Shown piece by piece: positions 7,910 to 16,809 of a stretch of 64,000 nt of DNA. Each line of letters opens with the position of its first letter. The stretch's first letter is position 1. Made by a program: the position numbers and the translations under genes. Below the pieces are notes generated by a model, which saw nothing but the letters and a program-made list of their open reading frames with translations, did no database searches and had not been told where the DNA came from. The DNA is from Myroides phaeus (lineage in GTDB: Bacteria; Bacteroidota; Bacteroidia; Flavobacteriales; Flavobacteriaceae). Location: contig NZ_CP047050.1 of NCBI RefSeq assembly GCF_009799805.1, positions 1,192,001 through 1,256,000 of the forward strand, in the 5' to 3' direction.

Positions 7910-9163
7910 TTATTCTATATCAAGTGTTTCATTAGTGTGTTCTTCTTTTTCCTCAAATTTATCAATTGCTGCAGTTGATAAAGCATTTCCTAATACGTTT
8001 GTCATACTTCTACCCATATCACAGAAGTGGTCAATAGGTAAGATAAATGCAATACCTTCAGGTGGAATATTAAACATTGCGCAAGTAGCAACAATAACAA
8101 TTAAAGAAGCTCGAGGTACTCCTGCAACTCCTTTACTCGTAACCATTAAAACAAGAAGCATTAATATTTGATCACCTAAGGTCATAGGTACGTCGTAAAT
8201 CTGGGCAATAAAGATACTGGCAAATGTAAGATACATCATACTACCATCTAAATTGAAAGAGTAACCCAAAGGTAAGGTAAATGAAACTATTTTAGAAGAA
8301 CAACCGTAAGCTTTTAATTGTTCAACTAATTTAGGGAATACTGCTTCACTACTTGTTGTAGAAAAGGCAATTAGTAAAGGTTCTTTAATTGCTTTTAACA
8401 ATCTCCAAACGTCTTTTCCAATAATAAGGAACCCTACCAAAATTAAAACAGCCCATAGAATCACTAATCCTAATGCGAAAGCACCTAAATATTTAGCATA
8501 CGTGATAAAGATTGTTAGTCCATAAAGAGATACTGCACTCGCAATTGCTCCAAGAACTCCCAATGGGGCAGTCCACATAATATATGTAACCATTTTTAAA
8601 ACTACTTCAGATATTCTGTCAAATAGTTTAATAACTGGTTTTGCTTTTTTTCCTAAAGTAGATAAGGCAATTCCAAAGAACACCGAGAATACTACAATTT
8701 GAAGAATCTCATTATGCGCAAAAGCTTCGAAAATACTCTTAGGGATTAAGTGCTCAATGAATGACTGTAAACTAAGTGCATCTGTTTTAGTCAATAAATC
8801 ATTGGCAGAAGAAACATTATTTAAATCAAAGTTAGCACCAACACCAGGTTTAAACCAATTAACAAGGACTAATCCGATACCCAGAGAAACCATAGATGCT
8901 GTAATAAACCAGCCCATTGCTTTCATACCAACTCGTCCAACCATTTTCATATCTCCCATTTTAGCTATTCCGACTACAAGCGTACAGAAAACTAAAGGAG
9001 CGATAATCATTTGAACTAAACGAATAAAGATTGTTCCAAGTAATTTAATGTTGTTGGAAAAACCTTCGATATATTCAGGTAAGGTATAGTGAATAATACT
9101 TCCGAATATCACTCCGATAACAAGAGCGATAATAATTGCAATGAAAAGTTTGTTGTTCTTCAT
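7910..9163 (-). CDS. Dicarboxylate/amino acid:cation symporter (DAACS family)
   Basis: 417 residues and about eight membrane spans. Hallmarks of the glutamate/dicarboxylate:Na+ or H+ symporters are visible: the serine-rich hairpin A-F-S-T-T-S-S-E-A near residue 270, the Y-S-F-N-L-D-G-S-M-M segment, and V-A-G-V-P-R-A-S near 345. The frame is open upstream to an ATG at 9250, but the extra 29 residues are Lys/Phe-rich and low complexity. I chose the ATG at 9161-9163 (M-K-N-N-K-L-F), directly ahead of the first membrane helix. It is upstream gene of an operon with dedA. The substrate cannot be told from sequence. Confidence 0.88.
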   Translation of the reverse strand: MKNNKLFIAIIIALVIGVIFGSIIHYTLPEYIEGFSNNIKLLGTIFIRLVQMIIAPLVFCTLVVGIAKMGDMKMVGRVGMKAMGWFITASMVSLGIGLVLVNWFKPGVGANFDLNNVSSANDLLTKTDALSLQSFIEHLIPKSIFEAFAHNEILQIVVFSVFFGIALSTLGKKAKPVIKLFDRISEVVLKMVTYIMWTAPLGVLGAIASAVSLYGLTIFITYAKYLGAFALGLVILWAVLILVGFLIIGKDVWRLLKAIKEPLLIAFSTTSSEAVFPKLVEQLKAYGCSSKIVSFTLPLGYSFNLDGSMMYLTFASIFIAQIYDVPMTLGDQILMLLVLMVTSKGVAGVPRASLIVIVATCAMFNIPPEGIAFILPIDHFCDMGRSMTNVLGNALSTAAIDKFEEKEEHTNETLDIE

Positions 9164-9458
9164 TTTTAGTTGTGATTTGAGCGTGAAAATAGTTATTTTT
9201 TTAGAAAAAAAAGTTCTTTTAGAAAAAAATAACAAATGTTTTTGTATCACTTCTATGTTTTTTGTGGAGAATTTATTAATATGAGAATTTTATAAGTGAT
9301 TATTCGATTTTTATAACTATTTAAATCGATGTGAAAAAGGTTTGAGTTTTCAACAATTTTGTTTCTATCGAATTCTAAGGACGTTGTGATAGAATTCTTT
9401 ATCTTTCGGCTCAAATCGAAAGAAAGTTTATATTTACACACTTTATAAAACCCTAATT
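9164..9458. other. Divergent intergenic region, symporter and S9 peptidase
   Basis: 295 bp of very AT-rich DNA holding the promoters of two divergent genes. On the plus strand TATATTTA (9429-9436) is one mismatch from the -7 consensus and lies 23 bp before the peptidase ATG. CTTTCG (9403-9408) and CGAAAG (9417-9422) form a small inverted repeat. GAATTCT occurs twice (9370s and 9390s). I could not identify a regulator for these sites. Confidence 0.4.
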
Positions 9459-11360
9459 ATGAAAAAAATATTCTTATTTGCCTTGAGCTTAGCAAGTTTA
9501 TCTTCATTTTCTCAGGAAGTTATGACCAAAGAATTGCTTTGGAAGCTGGGGAGAGTAACTCCGATTGGTGTTACTAAAGATGGTAAAAACCTTATTTACA
9601 AAGTAGGGCACGCTAATATGGAGGAAGATAAGTTTGATTCAAAGACTTATCAAATACCTTTAACAGGTGGTAATCCTGTTGAAGTAACAGATTTTAAATC
9701 GTTATTAATAGACAAGAACATTTCTCCTGATGGAAAAATGATTTTATCTGACAAAGCAGTAAAAGTTGGAAAAGTTCTTGGAAAAGATTTATACCCAACA
9801 ATGGAAAAATCGGATGCTTATGTGTTTGATGGTTTAGATTACAGACATTGGGATACTTGGAATGATGGAACACATAATCACGTTTTTTACAGTTCAGTAG
9901 GAGATGAAAAAGGTGCGATTGACATTATGGTTAATGAACCGTATGATGCTCCACAAAAGCCATTTGGAGGTGATGAGGATTATACTTGGACACCAGATGG
10001 AAAGAGTATTATTTACGTTTCTAAAAAGAAATTCGGAACAGAATACGCTACAAGTACAAATACTGATTTGTATGAGTACAATTTAGAAACAAAGAAAACG
10101 AAGAACTTAACTGAGTCGAATTTAGGATACGATACTAATCCTACTTTCTCTCCACAAGGGCACTTAACTTGGTTGCAAATGAAACGCGACGGTTTTGAGG
10201 CTGATAAAAATGATTTAATCGTTCGTTACGATGGTAGAGATTTAAACCTTACTGCTAATTGGGATGGTACAGTTGCAGGTTACCAATGGAGTAAAGATGG
10301 TAACAAAGTTTATTTTACTGCTGCTGTAGGTGGAACAATTCAGTTATTTGAAGTTAACTTCCCAGGAAGAAAGCGTATTGCTCCAGTAGTTCACCAAATC
10401 ACAGACGGAATGTTTGACGTAACAGGAATTGTTGACGTGATTGGTGATAAAGCAATTGTAACGCGTACAGACTTCAATCACGCAGCAGAAGTTTTCTCTT
10501 TCGATATGAAGAAAAATGAGTGGACTCAAATTACAAAAGTAAATGACGAAGCTTATTCAAAAATTGCAATGAGTAAAAGTGAGAAGCGAATTGTAAAAAC
10601 AGTTGACGGAAAAGATATGGTAACTTGGGTTGTATATCCACCAAACTTTGACCCTAATAAAGAATATCCAACTTTATTATACTGTCAAGGAGGACCACAA
10701 TCTGCTTTATCACAATTCTATTCATTCCGTTGGAACTTCCAATTAATGGCGGCAGAAGGATACATTATCGTTGCTCCAAACAGAAGAGGTATGCCAGGAC
10801 ACGGAGTAGAATGGAATGAAGCAATCAGTAAAGATTGGGCAGGTAAACCAATGCAAGATTACTTAGCAGCTATTGATGATGTAGCACAAGAAAAATATGT
10901 TGATAAAAACAGATTAGGAGCAGTAGGAGCGAGCTATGGAGGATATTCAGTATTCTACTTAGCAGGAATCCACGAAAATCGTTTTAAATCGTTTATTTCT
11001 CACTGTGGAGTATTTGACTTAGTAAGTATGTACGGAACTACTGAAGAGGTGTTCTTCCCTAATTTTGATACAGGAGGAGCATACTGGGAGAAAGATAACA
11101 AGGATGCACAAAATGCATATGCTAACTTTAACCCAATCAACAATGTTGATAAATGGAATACTCCAATCTTAGTTATCCAAGGAGGAAAAGATTACCGCGT
11201 ACCAATCGGACAAGGTCAAGAAGCTTTCCAAGCTGCACAATTAAGAGGAATAAAAAGTAGGTTTTTATACTTACCAGAAGAAAATCACTGGGTTGTAAAA
11301 CCACAAAATGCACAAGTATGGCAAGGTGAATTTTTCCGTTGGTTAAAAGAAACTTTGTAA
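9459..11360 (+). CDS. Secreted S9-family peptidase (dipeptidyl aminopeptidase-like)
   Basis: 633 residues with a signal peptide (M-K-K-I-F-L-F-A-L-S-L-A-S-L, cleavage near residue 19), so periplasmic or secreted. Residues ~40-380 show WD40/PD40-like beta-propeller repeats (Y-T-W-T-P-D-G-K-S-I, Y-Q-W-S-K-D-G-N-K). The C-terminal alpha/beta hydrolase domain carries Ser492 in G-A-S-Y-G-G-Y, Asp578 in G-G-K-D-Y-R-V-P and His610 in E-E-N-H-W. This is the prolyl oligopeptidase/DPP arrangement, which clips short peptides. The gene is monocistronic, with its own terminator. It probably takes part in peptide use, together with the C1 peptidase nearby. Confidence 0.92.
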   Translation: MKKIFLFALSLASLSSFSQEVMTKELLWKLGRVTPIGVTKDGKNLIYKVGHANMEEDKFDSKTYQIPLTGGNPVEVTDFKSLLIDKNISPDGKMILSDKAVKVGKVLGKDLYPTMEKSDAYVFDGLDYRHWDTWNDGTHNHVFYSSVGDEKGAIDIMVNEPYDAPQKPFGGDEDYTWTPDGKSIIYVSKKKFGTEYATSTNTDLYEYNLETKKTKNLTESNLGYDTNPTFSPQGHLTWLQMKRDGFEADKNDLIVRYDGRDLNLTANWDGTVAGYQWSKDGNKVYFTAAVGGTIQLFEVNFPGRKRIAPVVHQITDGMFDVTGIVDVIGDKAIVTRTDFNHAAEVFSFDMKKNEWTQITKVNDEAYSKIAMSKSEKRIVKTVDGKDMVTWVVYPPNFDPNKEYPTLLYCQGGPQSALSQFYSFRWNFQLMAAEGYIIVAPNRRGMPGHGVEWNEAISKDWAGKPMQDYLAAIDDVAQEKYVDKNRLGAVGASYGGYSVFYLAGIHENRFKSFISHCGVFDLVSMYGTTEEVFFPNFDTGGAYWEKDNKDAQNAYANFNPINNVDKWNTPILVIQGGKDYRVPIGQGQEAFQAAQLRGIKSRFLYLPEENHWVVKPQNAQVWQGEFFRWLKETL

Positions 11361-11381
11361 TATAACATAGTATAATTTACG

Positions 11382-11413
11382 AAAAAGGCTGTCTTCTATA
11401 GACAGCCTTTTTT
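11382..11413 (+). terminator. Rho-independent terminator after the S9 peptidase
   Basis: AAAAAGGCTGTC and GACAGCCTTTTTT form the stem around TTCTATA, ending in a T-run. Confidence 0.88.
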
Positions 11414-11492
11414 GTTTCTGTAATTTAATGAAAGAGAAATTGAATGTTTTGTAAAACGTATTTTAGTTAATTTTTTTAAGGTATGTTTTGGC

Positions 11493-11500
11493 TAATTTTG
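11493..11500 (+). promoter_or_regulatory. -7 box before lipoprotein gene
   Basis: TAATTTTG is a perfect TAnnTTTG match 21 bp ahead of the lipoprotein start codon. No good -33 element is seen at the usual spacing. Confidence 0.45.
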
Positions 11501-11521
11501 TTAAAAATATAAATTTAAGAT

Positions 11522-12364
11522 ATGAAAAAGATTTTATTTAGTTTAGTAGTAATTGGAGGATTATTAGTGAGTTGTAGCTCAGATGACAATAGTTCAAATG
11601 AAAATGGAACTACAGTAGGTGGAATTACAGCACCTCATAAAGTGATTAGAGTTCTTGAGAAGATTAAGGTTAGTTCAACTAGAACTTGGCATGATGGAGA
11701 AGTAGAGACATCAAATAGTGCAATTACTTATGAGTATGAAAATGGAAAGTTAGTTAAAATTGTTACTGATAGAAATGAGGTAGTAGGTGAGATAAAGTAT
11801 AATAAAGGAGGAATTGAGAGTATTTCTAATATTGAGGATACTTTCTTTTTGTCTGAAATCACAGGAAAAAAGCTTGATGGGGCTAAATATGGAAAAGTGA
11901 ATCAAATTCACAAAGGTAATCCTGTTGATCTTACGTTTTACTCATTTGATGAAGATGAAAAAGAAATTGAAGGAGAATTTCAAACAAAAATATCTTATGA
12001 TGCAAAACCATTTTTTGCGTTCCATACTCTAAATACGACAGGGGCAATTGATTTATCTAAGAAAACACAGATTGATTTTGGTTCTCCAGTTGGTGCTGCT
12101 TTAAGTGGAATTAATGAGGCAAATAAGTTATTACCTGTGAATAATATTACTGGAATAAACCATATTTATGGTGAAAAGGAATCATTTAGTGCTACTGTTA
12201 CATATGAATATGACAAAGAGGGGTATCCTGTAACTGCTATTTTTGAAACAGTTGATAAATATACTTATAACGATTGGAATAGGGAAACAAGAGAGTCTTT
12301 TGAGGTTATAGCAGAAGATAAAGATAAAGGAACTGTAAAATTCTATTTCAAAGAAATAAAATAA
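11522..12364 (+). CDS. Lipoprotein of unknown function
   Basis: 280 residues. The N-terminus is a type II signal peptide with lipobox L-L-V-S-C, followed by S-S-D-D-N, which resembles the acidic export signal that sends flavobacterial lipoproteins to the cell surface (inference). The body is rich in beta-strand and contains YD/RHS-like phrases (I-T-Y-E-Y-E-N-G-K-L-V-K-I-V and V-T-Y-E-Y-D-K-E-G-Y-P-V), a style common among flavobacterial surface lipoproteins. I do not recognise a named family. It stands alone between two terminators. Confidence 0.8.
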   Translation: MKKILFSLVVIGGLLVSCSSDDNSSNENGTTVGGITAPHKVIRVLEKIKVSSTRTWHDGEVETSNSAITYEYENGKLVKIVTDRNEVVGEIKYNKGGIESISNIEDTFFLSEITGKKLDGAKYGKVNQIHKGNPVDLTFYSFDEDEKEIEGEFQTKISYDAKPFFAFHTLNTTGAIDLSKKTQIDFGSPVGAALSGINEANKLLPVNNITGINHIYGEKESFSATVTYEYDKEGYPVTAIFETVDKYTYNDWNRETRESFEVIAEDKDKGTVKFYFKEIK

Positions 12365-12422
12365 TATAAGGAGTTGAAAAGCTTGAGAGGCAAGTTATTT
12401 TAACTTAATTGTACTTTTGTTA

Positions 12423-12453
12423 AAGCCTAAGAGATTGTCTCTTAGGCTTTTTT
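12423..12453 (+). terminator. Rho-independent terminator after lipoprotein gene
   Basis: AAAGCCTAAGAGA and TCTCTTAGGCTTT form a long stem around a very short loop, followed by Ts. Confidence 0.88.
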
Positions 12454-12719
12454 GTTGTTTACTTGTTTAAGATTACTTTTAGATGTACTATAATGAAAAC
12501 GAGGTAATCCTATTGTGTTTCCATACGATTTCCATAGTTTTTATGGTGCTACTGGAGAACTCTGTCTCGCCTCGCTATAGCTGTACACTTTTTTTGAGGT
12601 TTTAATGTTAGCAAGGGGAAGGTAAAGAGAGGTAAAAACATTTTTTTTGTGTAAAAACTAATTTATTTTATACTTTAACTCCGTTTTTAATGTTGAAAAT
12701 GTATGTTTGTTTGAAACAA

Positions 12720-12752
12720 TTTGGAATAAACCTAAAGCTTTTTTTATCTTTA
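12720..12752 (+). promoter_or_regulatory. Promoter of the C1 peptidase gene
   Basis: TTTG (12720-12723), 21 bp, then TATCTTTA (12745-12752). This matches the Bacteroidota -33/-7 pair with one mismatch in the last base of the -7 box. It ends 21 bp before the start codon. Confidence 0.6.
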
Positions 12753-12773
12753 CAAATCTAACAACCTAACAAT

Positions 12774-13973
12774 ATGTATAAAAATCAATTAAAAGCATGG
12801 GCATTAGCGCTTATGTTATCAGCTGGTTACTCTGTAACTTCATTTGGACAAGATAACTTAGTAAACTCACTAAGATTAAATGCAAGTGAAAAGAGTAAGG
12901 AATTATATCAATTTACAGATGTAGTTGATATTGAAGCAACTTCAGTAAAAAATCAAGGTTCATCAGGAACTTGTTGGAGTTATTCAGCAAACTCATTTAT
13001 CGAATCAGAAATGATGAGAATGGGAAGAAAACCAGTTGAGATTTCACAAATTTTCTCTGCTCGTAATGCTTATGTTGAGAAAGGAAAAATGTATGTGCGT
13101 ATGCACGGAGCTGTTACTTTAGGTGATGGTGGAGCATTTCACGATGTAATGAATATGTACAAAATGTACGGAGCTGTTCCTCAATCTGTTTACACAGGAT
13201 TAAATTACGGAACAGATAAAAATAAGTTTGGAGAAATGGCTGCAATACAAGAAGGAGTATTAAAAGCTATAGTTTCTAATCCAAACGGAAAGTTAACTCC
13301 AAACTGGGAGAAAGCTTATGCAGCTGTAATTGATGCTTATTTAGGAGAAGCTCCTAAAAAATTCAAATGGGAAGGAAAAGAATATACTCCTCAATCTTTT
13401 GCTAAAGAAGTTATTGGTGTAAATGCTGATGATTATGTTGAAATTGGTTCAGACTTAAATTACCCATTATATGATAAGTTTGTTTTATTAGTTCCTGATA
13501 ACTGGGCTTTTAATCAAGCATACAACGTTAAAATGGATGAATTAACAGAGATTGTTGACCACGCAGTAAACAATGGTTTTACAGTAGCTTGGGCAGGAGA
13601 TGTTAGCGAAAAATACTTTAGCTGGAAAAATGGTGTAGCTTTTGTACCTGAGAAGGAATATGAAGATATGACTTTGGAAGAAAGACAAGAAATGTTTAAC
13701 GGACCAAAACCAGAACGTAAAGTAACGCCAGAAATGCGTCAAGAAGCTTTTGATAATTATACAACTACGGATGATCATGGTATGCATATTGTAGGAATTG
13801 CAAAAGATCAAAACGGAAGAGAGTATTATGTTATTAAAAACTCTTGGGGAATTTCAAATGACTACAAAGGATATATGTATATGAGTAAAGAATACGTTAA
13901 GTATAAAACTACTGATATTATGATTCACAAAGATGGACTTCCAAAAGGAATCGCTAAAAAATTAAAAATATAA
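12774..13973 (+). CDS. Secreted C1-family peptidase (bleomycin hydrolase/PepC-like)
   Basis: 399 residues with a signal peptide (cleavage near S-F-G-Q, residue ~25). The papain-like triad is in place: Cys67 in S-S-G-T-C-W-S-Y, His338 in H-G-M-H-I-V-G and Asn356 in K-N-S-W-G. The long insertion between Cys and His and the D-D-H-G-M-H motif are those of aminopeptidase C/bleomycin hydrolase. Unlike cytoplasmic PepC it carries an export signal, which is the common form in Bacteroidota. It probably removes residues from peptide N-termini in the periplasm. It is followed 16 nt later by mscS on the same strand. Confidence 0.92.
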   Translation: MYKNQLKAWALALMLSAGYSVTSFGQDNLVNSLRLNASEKSKELYQFTDVVDIEATSVKNQGSSGTCWSYSANSFIESEMMRMGRKPVEISQIFSARNAYVEKGKMYVRMHGAVTLGDGGAFHDVMNMYKMYGAVPQSVYTGLNYGTDKNKFGEMAAIQEGVLKAIVSNPNGKLTPNWEKAYAAVIDAYLGEAPKKFKWEGKEYTPQSFAKEVIGVNADDYVEIGSDLNYPLYDKFVLLVPDNWAFNQAYNVKMDELTEIVDHAVNNGFTVAWAGDVSEKYFSWKNGVAFVPEKEYEDMTLEERQEMFNGPKPERKVTPEMRQEAFDNYTTTDDHGMHIVGIAKDQNGREYYVIKNSWGISNDYKGYMYMSKEYVKYKTTDIMIHKDGLPKGIAKKLKI

Positions 13974-13989
13974 CAGATAAAAAATTGCT

Positions 13990-14817
13990 ATGGAGAAGAT
14001 TGTATTGAGTTTAGAAAACTTTTTAGAACAGATATTATTAGCCTTACCGAGATATGCTGTAGGTATATTGGTAATTATAATAGGTATCTATGTTATTAAA
14101 GGTGTTGTAGGTATTATAGGAAGAAGATTTGAGAAGAGAGACCTTGATAAATCATTAAGAGGGTTCTTGCTTAGTATGATTCGTTTCATGCTTTATATCG
14201 TTCTATTTGTTGTGGTATCGGGTATTATGGGCTTTAAGTCGATGAGTTTTACTGCCATATTTGGTGCCGCTGGTTTAACGATTGGTTTGGCTTTACAAGG
14301 AAGTTTATCAAACTTTGCAGGTGGAGTTTTAATCTTAATGTTTAAGCCGTTTAAAGTAGGTGATTATATTTCAAACACGGGTAGTACTGAAGGAACTGTA
14401 GAGCGTATAGATTTATTATATACTACGTTAACTACTGCTGCTGGATTAAAAGTTTTTAGTCCAAATGGTACATTAGCAAACTCAGTGATTACAAATTATA
14501 GTGAGATTACTGCAAGACGTTATGACTTTGTAGTTGGTATTTCTTACAGTGCTAATATTAAAGAAGCAAGAGAGGTTATTTTAGCTGCTTTAGATAAGCA
14601 TGAGTCTATTCAAAAAGATCCAAAACCAATTGTTTTTGTAAATGGATTAGCGGATAGTTCAGTTAACTTAAACGTTCGTGCTTGGATGGCAAAAGAGGAT
14701 TACTGGAATACAGTATTTGAAATTCAACAATTAGTAAAAGTTGCGTTGGATGAAGCAAATATCGAAATTCCATTTCCACAAACAGATTTACACATTATCT
14801 CAGATAATACAAAATAA
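13990..14817 (+). CDS. Small-conductance mechanosensitive channel (MscS family)
   Basis: 275 residues. Three N-terminal membrane helices (about 15-40, 60-85 and 88-115) precede the pore-lining helix, with A-A-G-L-T-I-G-L-A-L-Q-G-S-L-S-N-F-A-G-G, the signature MscS TM3 repeat of Gly and Ala. The beta domain follows with F-K-V-G-D-Y-I. The length is close to E. coli MscS (286). The channel opens under membrane tension and releases solutes on hypo-osmotic shock. The 16-nt gap from the peptidase gene suggests co-transcription, though there is no functional link. Confidence 0.93.
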   Translation: MEKIVLSLENFLEQILLALPRYAVGILVIIIGIYVIKGVVGIIGRRFEKRDLDKSLRGFLLSMIRFMLYIVLFVVVSGIMGFKSMSFTAIFGAAGLTIGLALQGSLSNFAGGVLILMFKPFKVGDYISNTGSTEGTVERIDLLYTTLTTAAGLKVFSPNGTLANSVITNYSEITARRYDFVVGISYSANIKEAREVILAALDKHESIQKDPKPIVFVNGLADSSVNLNVRAWMAKEDYWNTVFEIQQLVKVALDEANIEIPFPQTDLHIISDNTK

Positions 14818-14824
14818 TACGAAG

Positions 14825-14853
14825 AGCCCTTTCAGTTTTGAAAGGGCTTTTTT
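14825..14853 (+). terminator. Rho-independent terminator after mscS
   Basis: AGCCCTTTC (14825-14833) pairs with GAAAGGGCT (14840-14848) around a 6-nt loop, followed by a T-run. Confidence 0.9.
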
Positions 14854-14988
14854 ATTGTCTATGCCTTTAAAGCTGTGGCTTGGTTACTAATTTAAGGCTA
14901 TTGGAAAAGGAGTGTTTTAAGGTTGATTATAAGTAGGTTGAAATGTGTTATAGAGAAAGTTGCTAAAACTCTTCGCAATGAATTTTTA

Positions 14989-15016
14989 TTGTATGTTATA
15001 AATTATAGTAGTTTTG
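14989..15016 (+). promoter_or_regulatory. Promoter of the DJ-1/PfpI gene
   Basis: TTG (14989-14991), 17 bp, TAGTTTTG (15009-15016), a perfect -7 box. Only 12 bp separate it from the ATG, so the transcript should have a very short leader. Confidence 0.65.
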
Positions 15017-15028
15017 AAATAAAAAAAG

Positions 15029-15613
15029 ATGGAACGTAAGAATATCTACATTTACTTATTTGATGGTTACTCGGATTGGGAGGTTTCTTATATTATGCCT
15101 GAAATTCGAAAAAATGCACACTATAGACTCATCACTGTTTCTGACAAAGGAAGGGCAGTAATGTCAAGTGGAGGACTGCGAGTTTTACCGGATGTTTCTG
15201 TTGAAGAAATAAACTTAGCTAACGCAACAATGTTTATCTTACCTGGCGGTAAGTTGTGGGAAACCCAATTACCTACAGATATTAGAATAGATGCTGTTAT
15301 TAATTATGCTTTGGCGCAAGGTATGATGATTGCAGGAATATGTGGGGCAACTGCTTATTTAGGTAAAAAAGGTGTTCTTGATAATCGTTTCCATACAAGC
15401 AATGATGTTTCTTATCTGAAAGCTTTAGCGCCAGCTTATACAGGTGATAAGTTGTATTTAAACAGTTTAGCAGCAAGTGATGATTTAATTATTACAGCAA
15501 GCGGAATTGGAGCTGTTGAATTTACAAGAGAAATTATGCTGCAATTGCTATTTGAAAAACAATATATAGAACAATGGTTTGAGTTGTTCAAAAACGGAAA
15601 TTTAGTTGCTTGA
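15029..15613 (+). CDS. DJ-1/PfpI family protein (class I glutamine amidotransferase-like)
   Basis: 194 residues forming one DJ-1/PfpI domain. The nucleophile elbow A-G-I-C-G-A-T-A contains Cys105, preceded by the glycine-rich F-I-L-P-G-G segment. The first strand reads I-Y-I-Y-L-F-D-G-Y-S-D-W-E, the arrangement of YoaZ/putative stress-response members. Family members range from deglycases and proteases to regulators, and this one cannot be placed more closely. It is monocistronic with a perfect -7 promoter. Confidence 0.85.
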   Translation: MERKNIYIYLFDGYSDWEVSYIMPEIRKNAHYRLITVSDKGRAVMSSGGLRVLPDVSVEEINLANATMFILPGGKLWETQLPTDIRIDAVINYALAQGMMIAGICGATAYLGKKGVLDNRFHTSNDVSYLKALAPAYTGDKLYLNSLAASDDLIITASGIGAVEFTREIMLQLLFEKQYIEQWFELFKNGNLVA

Positions 15614-15635
15614 TAAAGCGATATTTTTAGAGAAG

Positions 15636-15665
15636 AAAAAAGCTCCTTAATTGGAGCTTTTTTTA
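15636..15665. terminator. Bidirectional terminator between the DJ-1 gene and dusB
   Basis: AGCTCC/GGAGCT around TTAATT with an A-run before and a T-run after, so it can serve both converging genes. The dusB stop codon lies at the right edge of the T-run. Confidence 0.85.
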
Positions 15666-16655
15666 TTCTATAACGTAATCTTTGTATTCTTCCGCAATGC
15701 GATCAAATAAACTTAATAATTCAATAGGATCATCAGTTGTAACTAATTTTAAACGATGTGGTTTAAAACCGTGAATACCTTTGAAATAGTTAGTGTAATG
15801 ACGTCTCATTTCAACGATACCAACACGCTCACCTTTCCATTCCATAGACCATATTAAGTGGTTTTTAGCAGCCTCTAAACGATCTTTTATTGTTGGAGGA
15901 GGAAGTAATTCACCTGTTTTAAAATAGTGTTTGATTTCATCAAAAATCCAAGGATATCCAATAGCTGCACGACCAATCATCATACCATCTAAACCGAATT
16001 TCTCTTTGTACTCTAATGCTTTTTGTGGACTATCAATATCACCATTACCAAAAATAGGCATTGTAATACGTGGATTATTTTTAATGCGTTCAATATGTGT
16101 CCAGTCAGAATGCCCTTTATACATTTGTGCACGAGTACGCGCGTGAATAGTTAAAGCTTGTACTCCGATGTCTTGTAATCTTTCAGCTACTTCGTCAATG
16201 TTGATAGAATCATCATCCCATCCTAAACGAGTTTTAACCGTAACAGGTAAATTTGTACTGTTGATAACTGCTTTTGTTAAGCGTACCATCAAATCAATGT
16301 CTTTTAAAACACCAGCACCAGCACCTTTAGATACTACTTTTTTTACAGGACAACCAAAGTTGATGTCAACTAAGTCTGGTTGAACTGTTTCTACAATACG
16401 AGCAGACATTGCCATAGCTTCTTCATCTCCACCGAAGATTTGAATACCTACAGGTCTTTCGTAATCAAAAATGTCTAACTTCATCTTACTTTTCATCGCA
16501 TCTCTAATCAACCCTTCTGAAGAAATAAATTCTGAGTACATAAGATCTGCTCCGTGTTTTTTACACAAACGACGGAATGGTGGATCACTTACGTCTTCCA
16601 TAGGAGCTAAAAGAAGCGCGTGGTCAGGAAGTTCTATGTTGCCAATTTTAATCAT
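15663..16655 (-). CDS. dusB: tRNA-dihydrouridine synthase (DusB-like)
   Basis: 330 residues, an FMN-dependent TIM barrel that reduces uridines in the tRNA D-loop. Signatures: L-L-L-A-P-M-E-D-V-S-D near the N-terminus, N-F-G-C-P-V-K-K-V with the catalytic Cys, and H-A-R-T-R-A-Q-M-Y-K-G and G-N-G-D-I in the flavin site. The frame extends upstream to an ATG at 16677-16679, but that codon lies inside a perfect promoter -7 box (16677-16684). The ATG at 16653-16655 (M-I-K-I-G-N) is therefore preferred, and matches where DusB proteins start. Confidence 0.92.
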   Translation of the reverse strand: MIKIGNIELPDHALLLAPMEDVSDPPFRRLCKKHGADLMYSEFISSEGLIRDAMKSKMKLDIFDYERPVGIQIFGGDEEAMAMSARIVETVQPDLVDINFGCPVKKVVSKGAGAGVLKDIDLMVRLTKAVINSTNLPVTVKTRLGWDDDSINIDEVAERLQDIGVQALTIHARTRAQMYKGHSDWTHIERIKNNPRITMPIFGNGDIDSPQKALEYKEKFGLDGMMIGRAAIGYPWIFDEIKHYFKTGELLPPPTIKDRLEAAKNHLIWSMEWKGERVGIVEMRRHYTNYFKGIHGFKPHRLKLVTTDDPIELLSLFDRIAEEYKDYVIE

Positions 16656-16676
16656 ATTCGTTTTCGAAATTTGATG

Positions 16677-16705
16677 CAAAAGTACAATAATTTTAGTTTT
16701 TCAAA
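16677..16705 (-). promoter_or_regulatory. Promoter of dusB (minus strand)
   Basis: On the minus strand: TTTG (16705-16702), 17 bp, TACTTTTG (16684-16677), a perfect match to both Bacteroidota elements. It decides the dusB start at 16655. Confidence 0.75.
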
Positions 16706-16809
16706 TTTTTGTAAGTAAGAAACTTGTCAATTCTACATTATACTGAGTTAATCTATAGCCCGACAAGTAGTTATTTGTTATCTTTAAGGCACTAAAGAAC
16801 CCCATAATT

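Larger units (their letters stand above)
12365..12773 (+). other. 409-bp intergenic region
   Basis: Contains the terminator of the preceding lipoprotein gene (12423-12453) and the promoter of the C1 peptidase (12720-12752). Between them, 12500-12600 is unlike the surrounding DNA: it is less AT-rich, holds CTCGC twice in tandem, the palindrome GCTATAGC, and CCATA-GTTTT-TATGG as a small hairpin. No open reading frame, tRNA or known RNA was recognised. Confidence 0.4.

Noticed and set aside
9164..9250. Upstream extension of the first symporter by 29 residues
   Set aside because: The added sequence is Lys/Phe-rich low complexity without homology. The ATG at 9163 begins immediately before the first membrane helix, as in other family members.
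16656..16679. Earlier ATG for dusB
   Set aside because: That codon lies inside a perfect -7 promoter box, so it could not be transcribed from this promoter.
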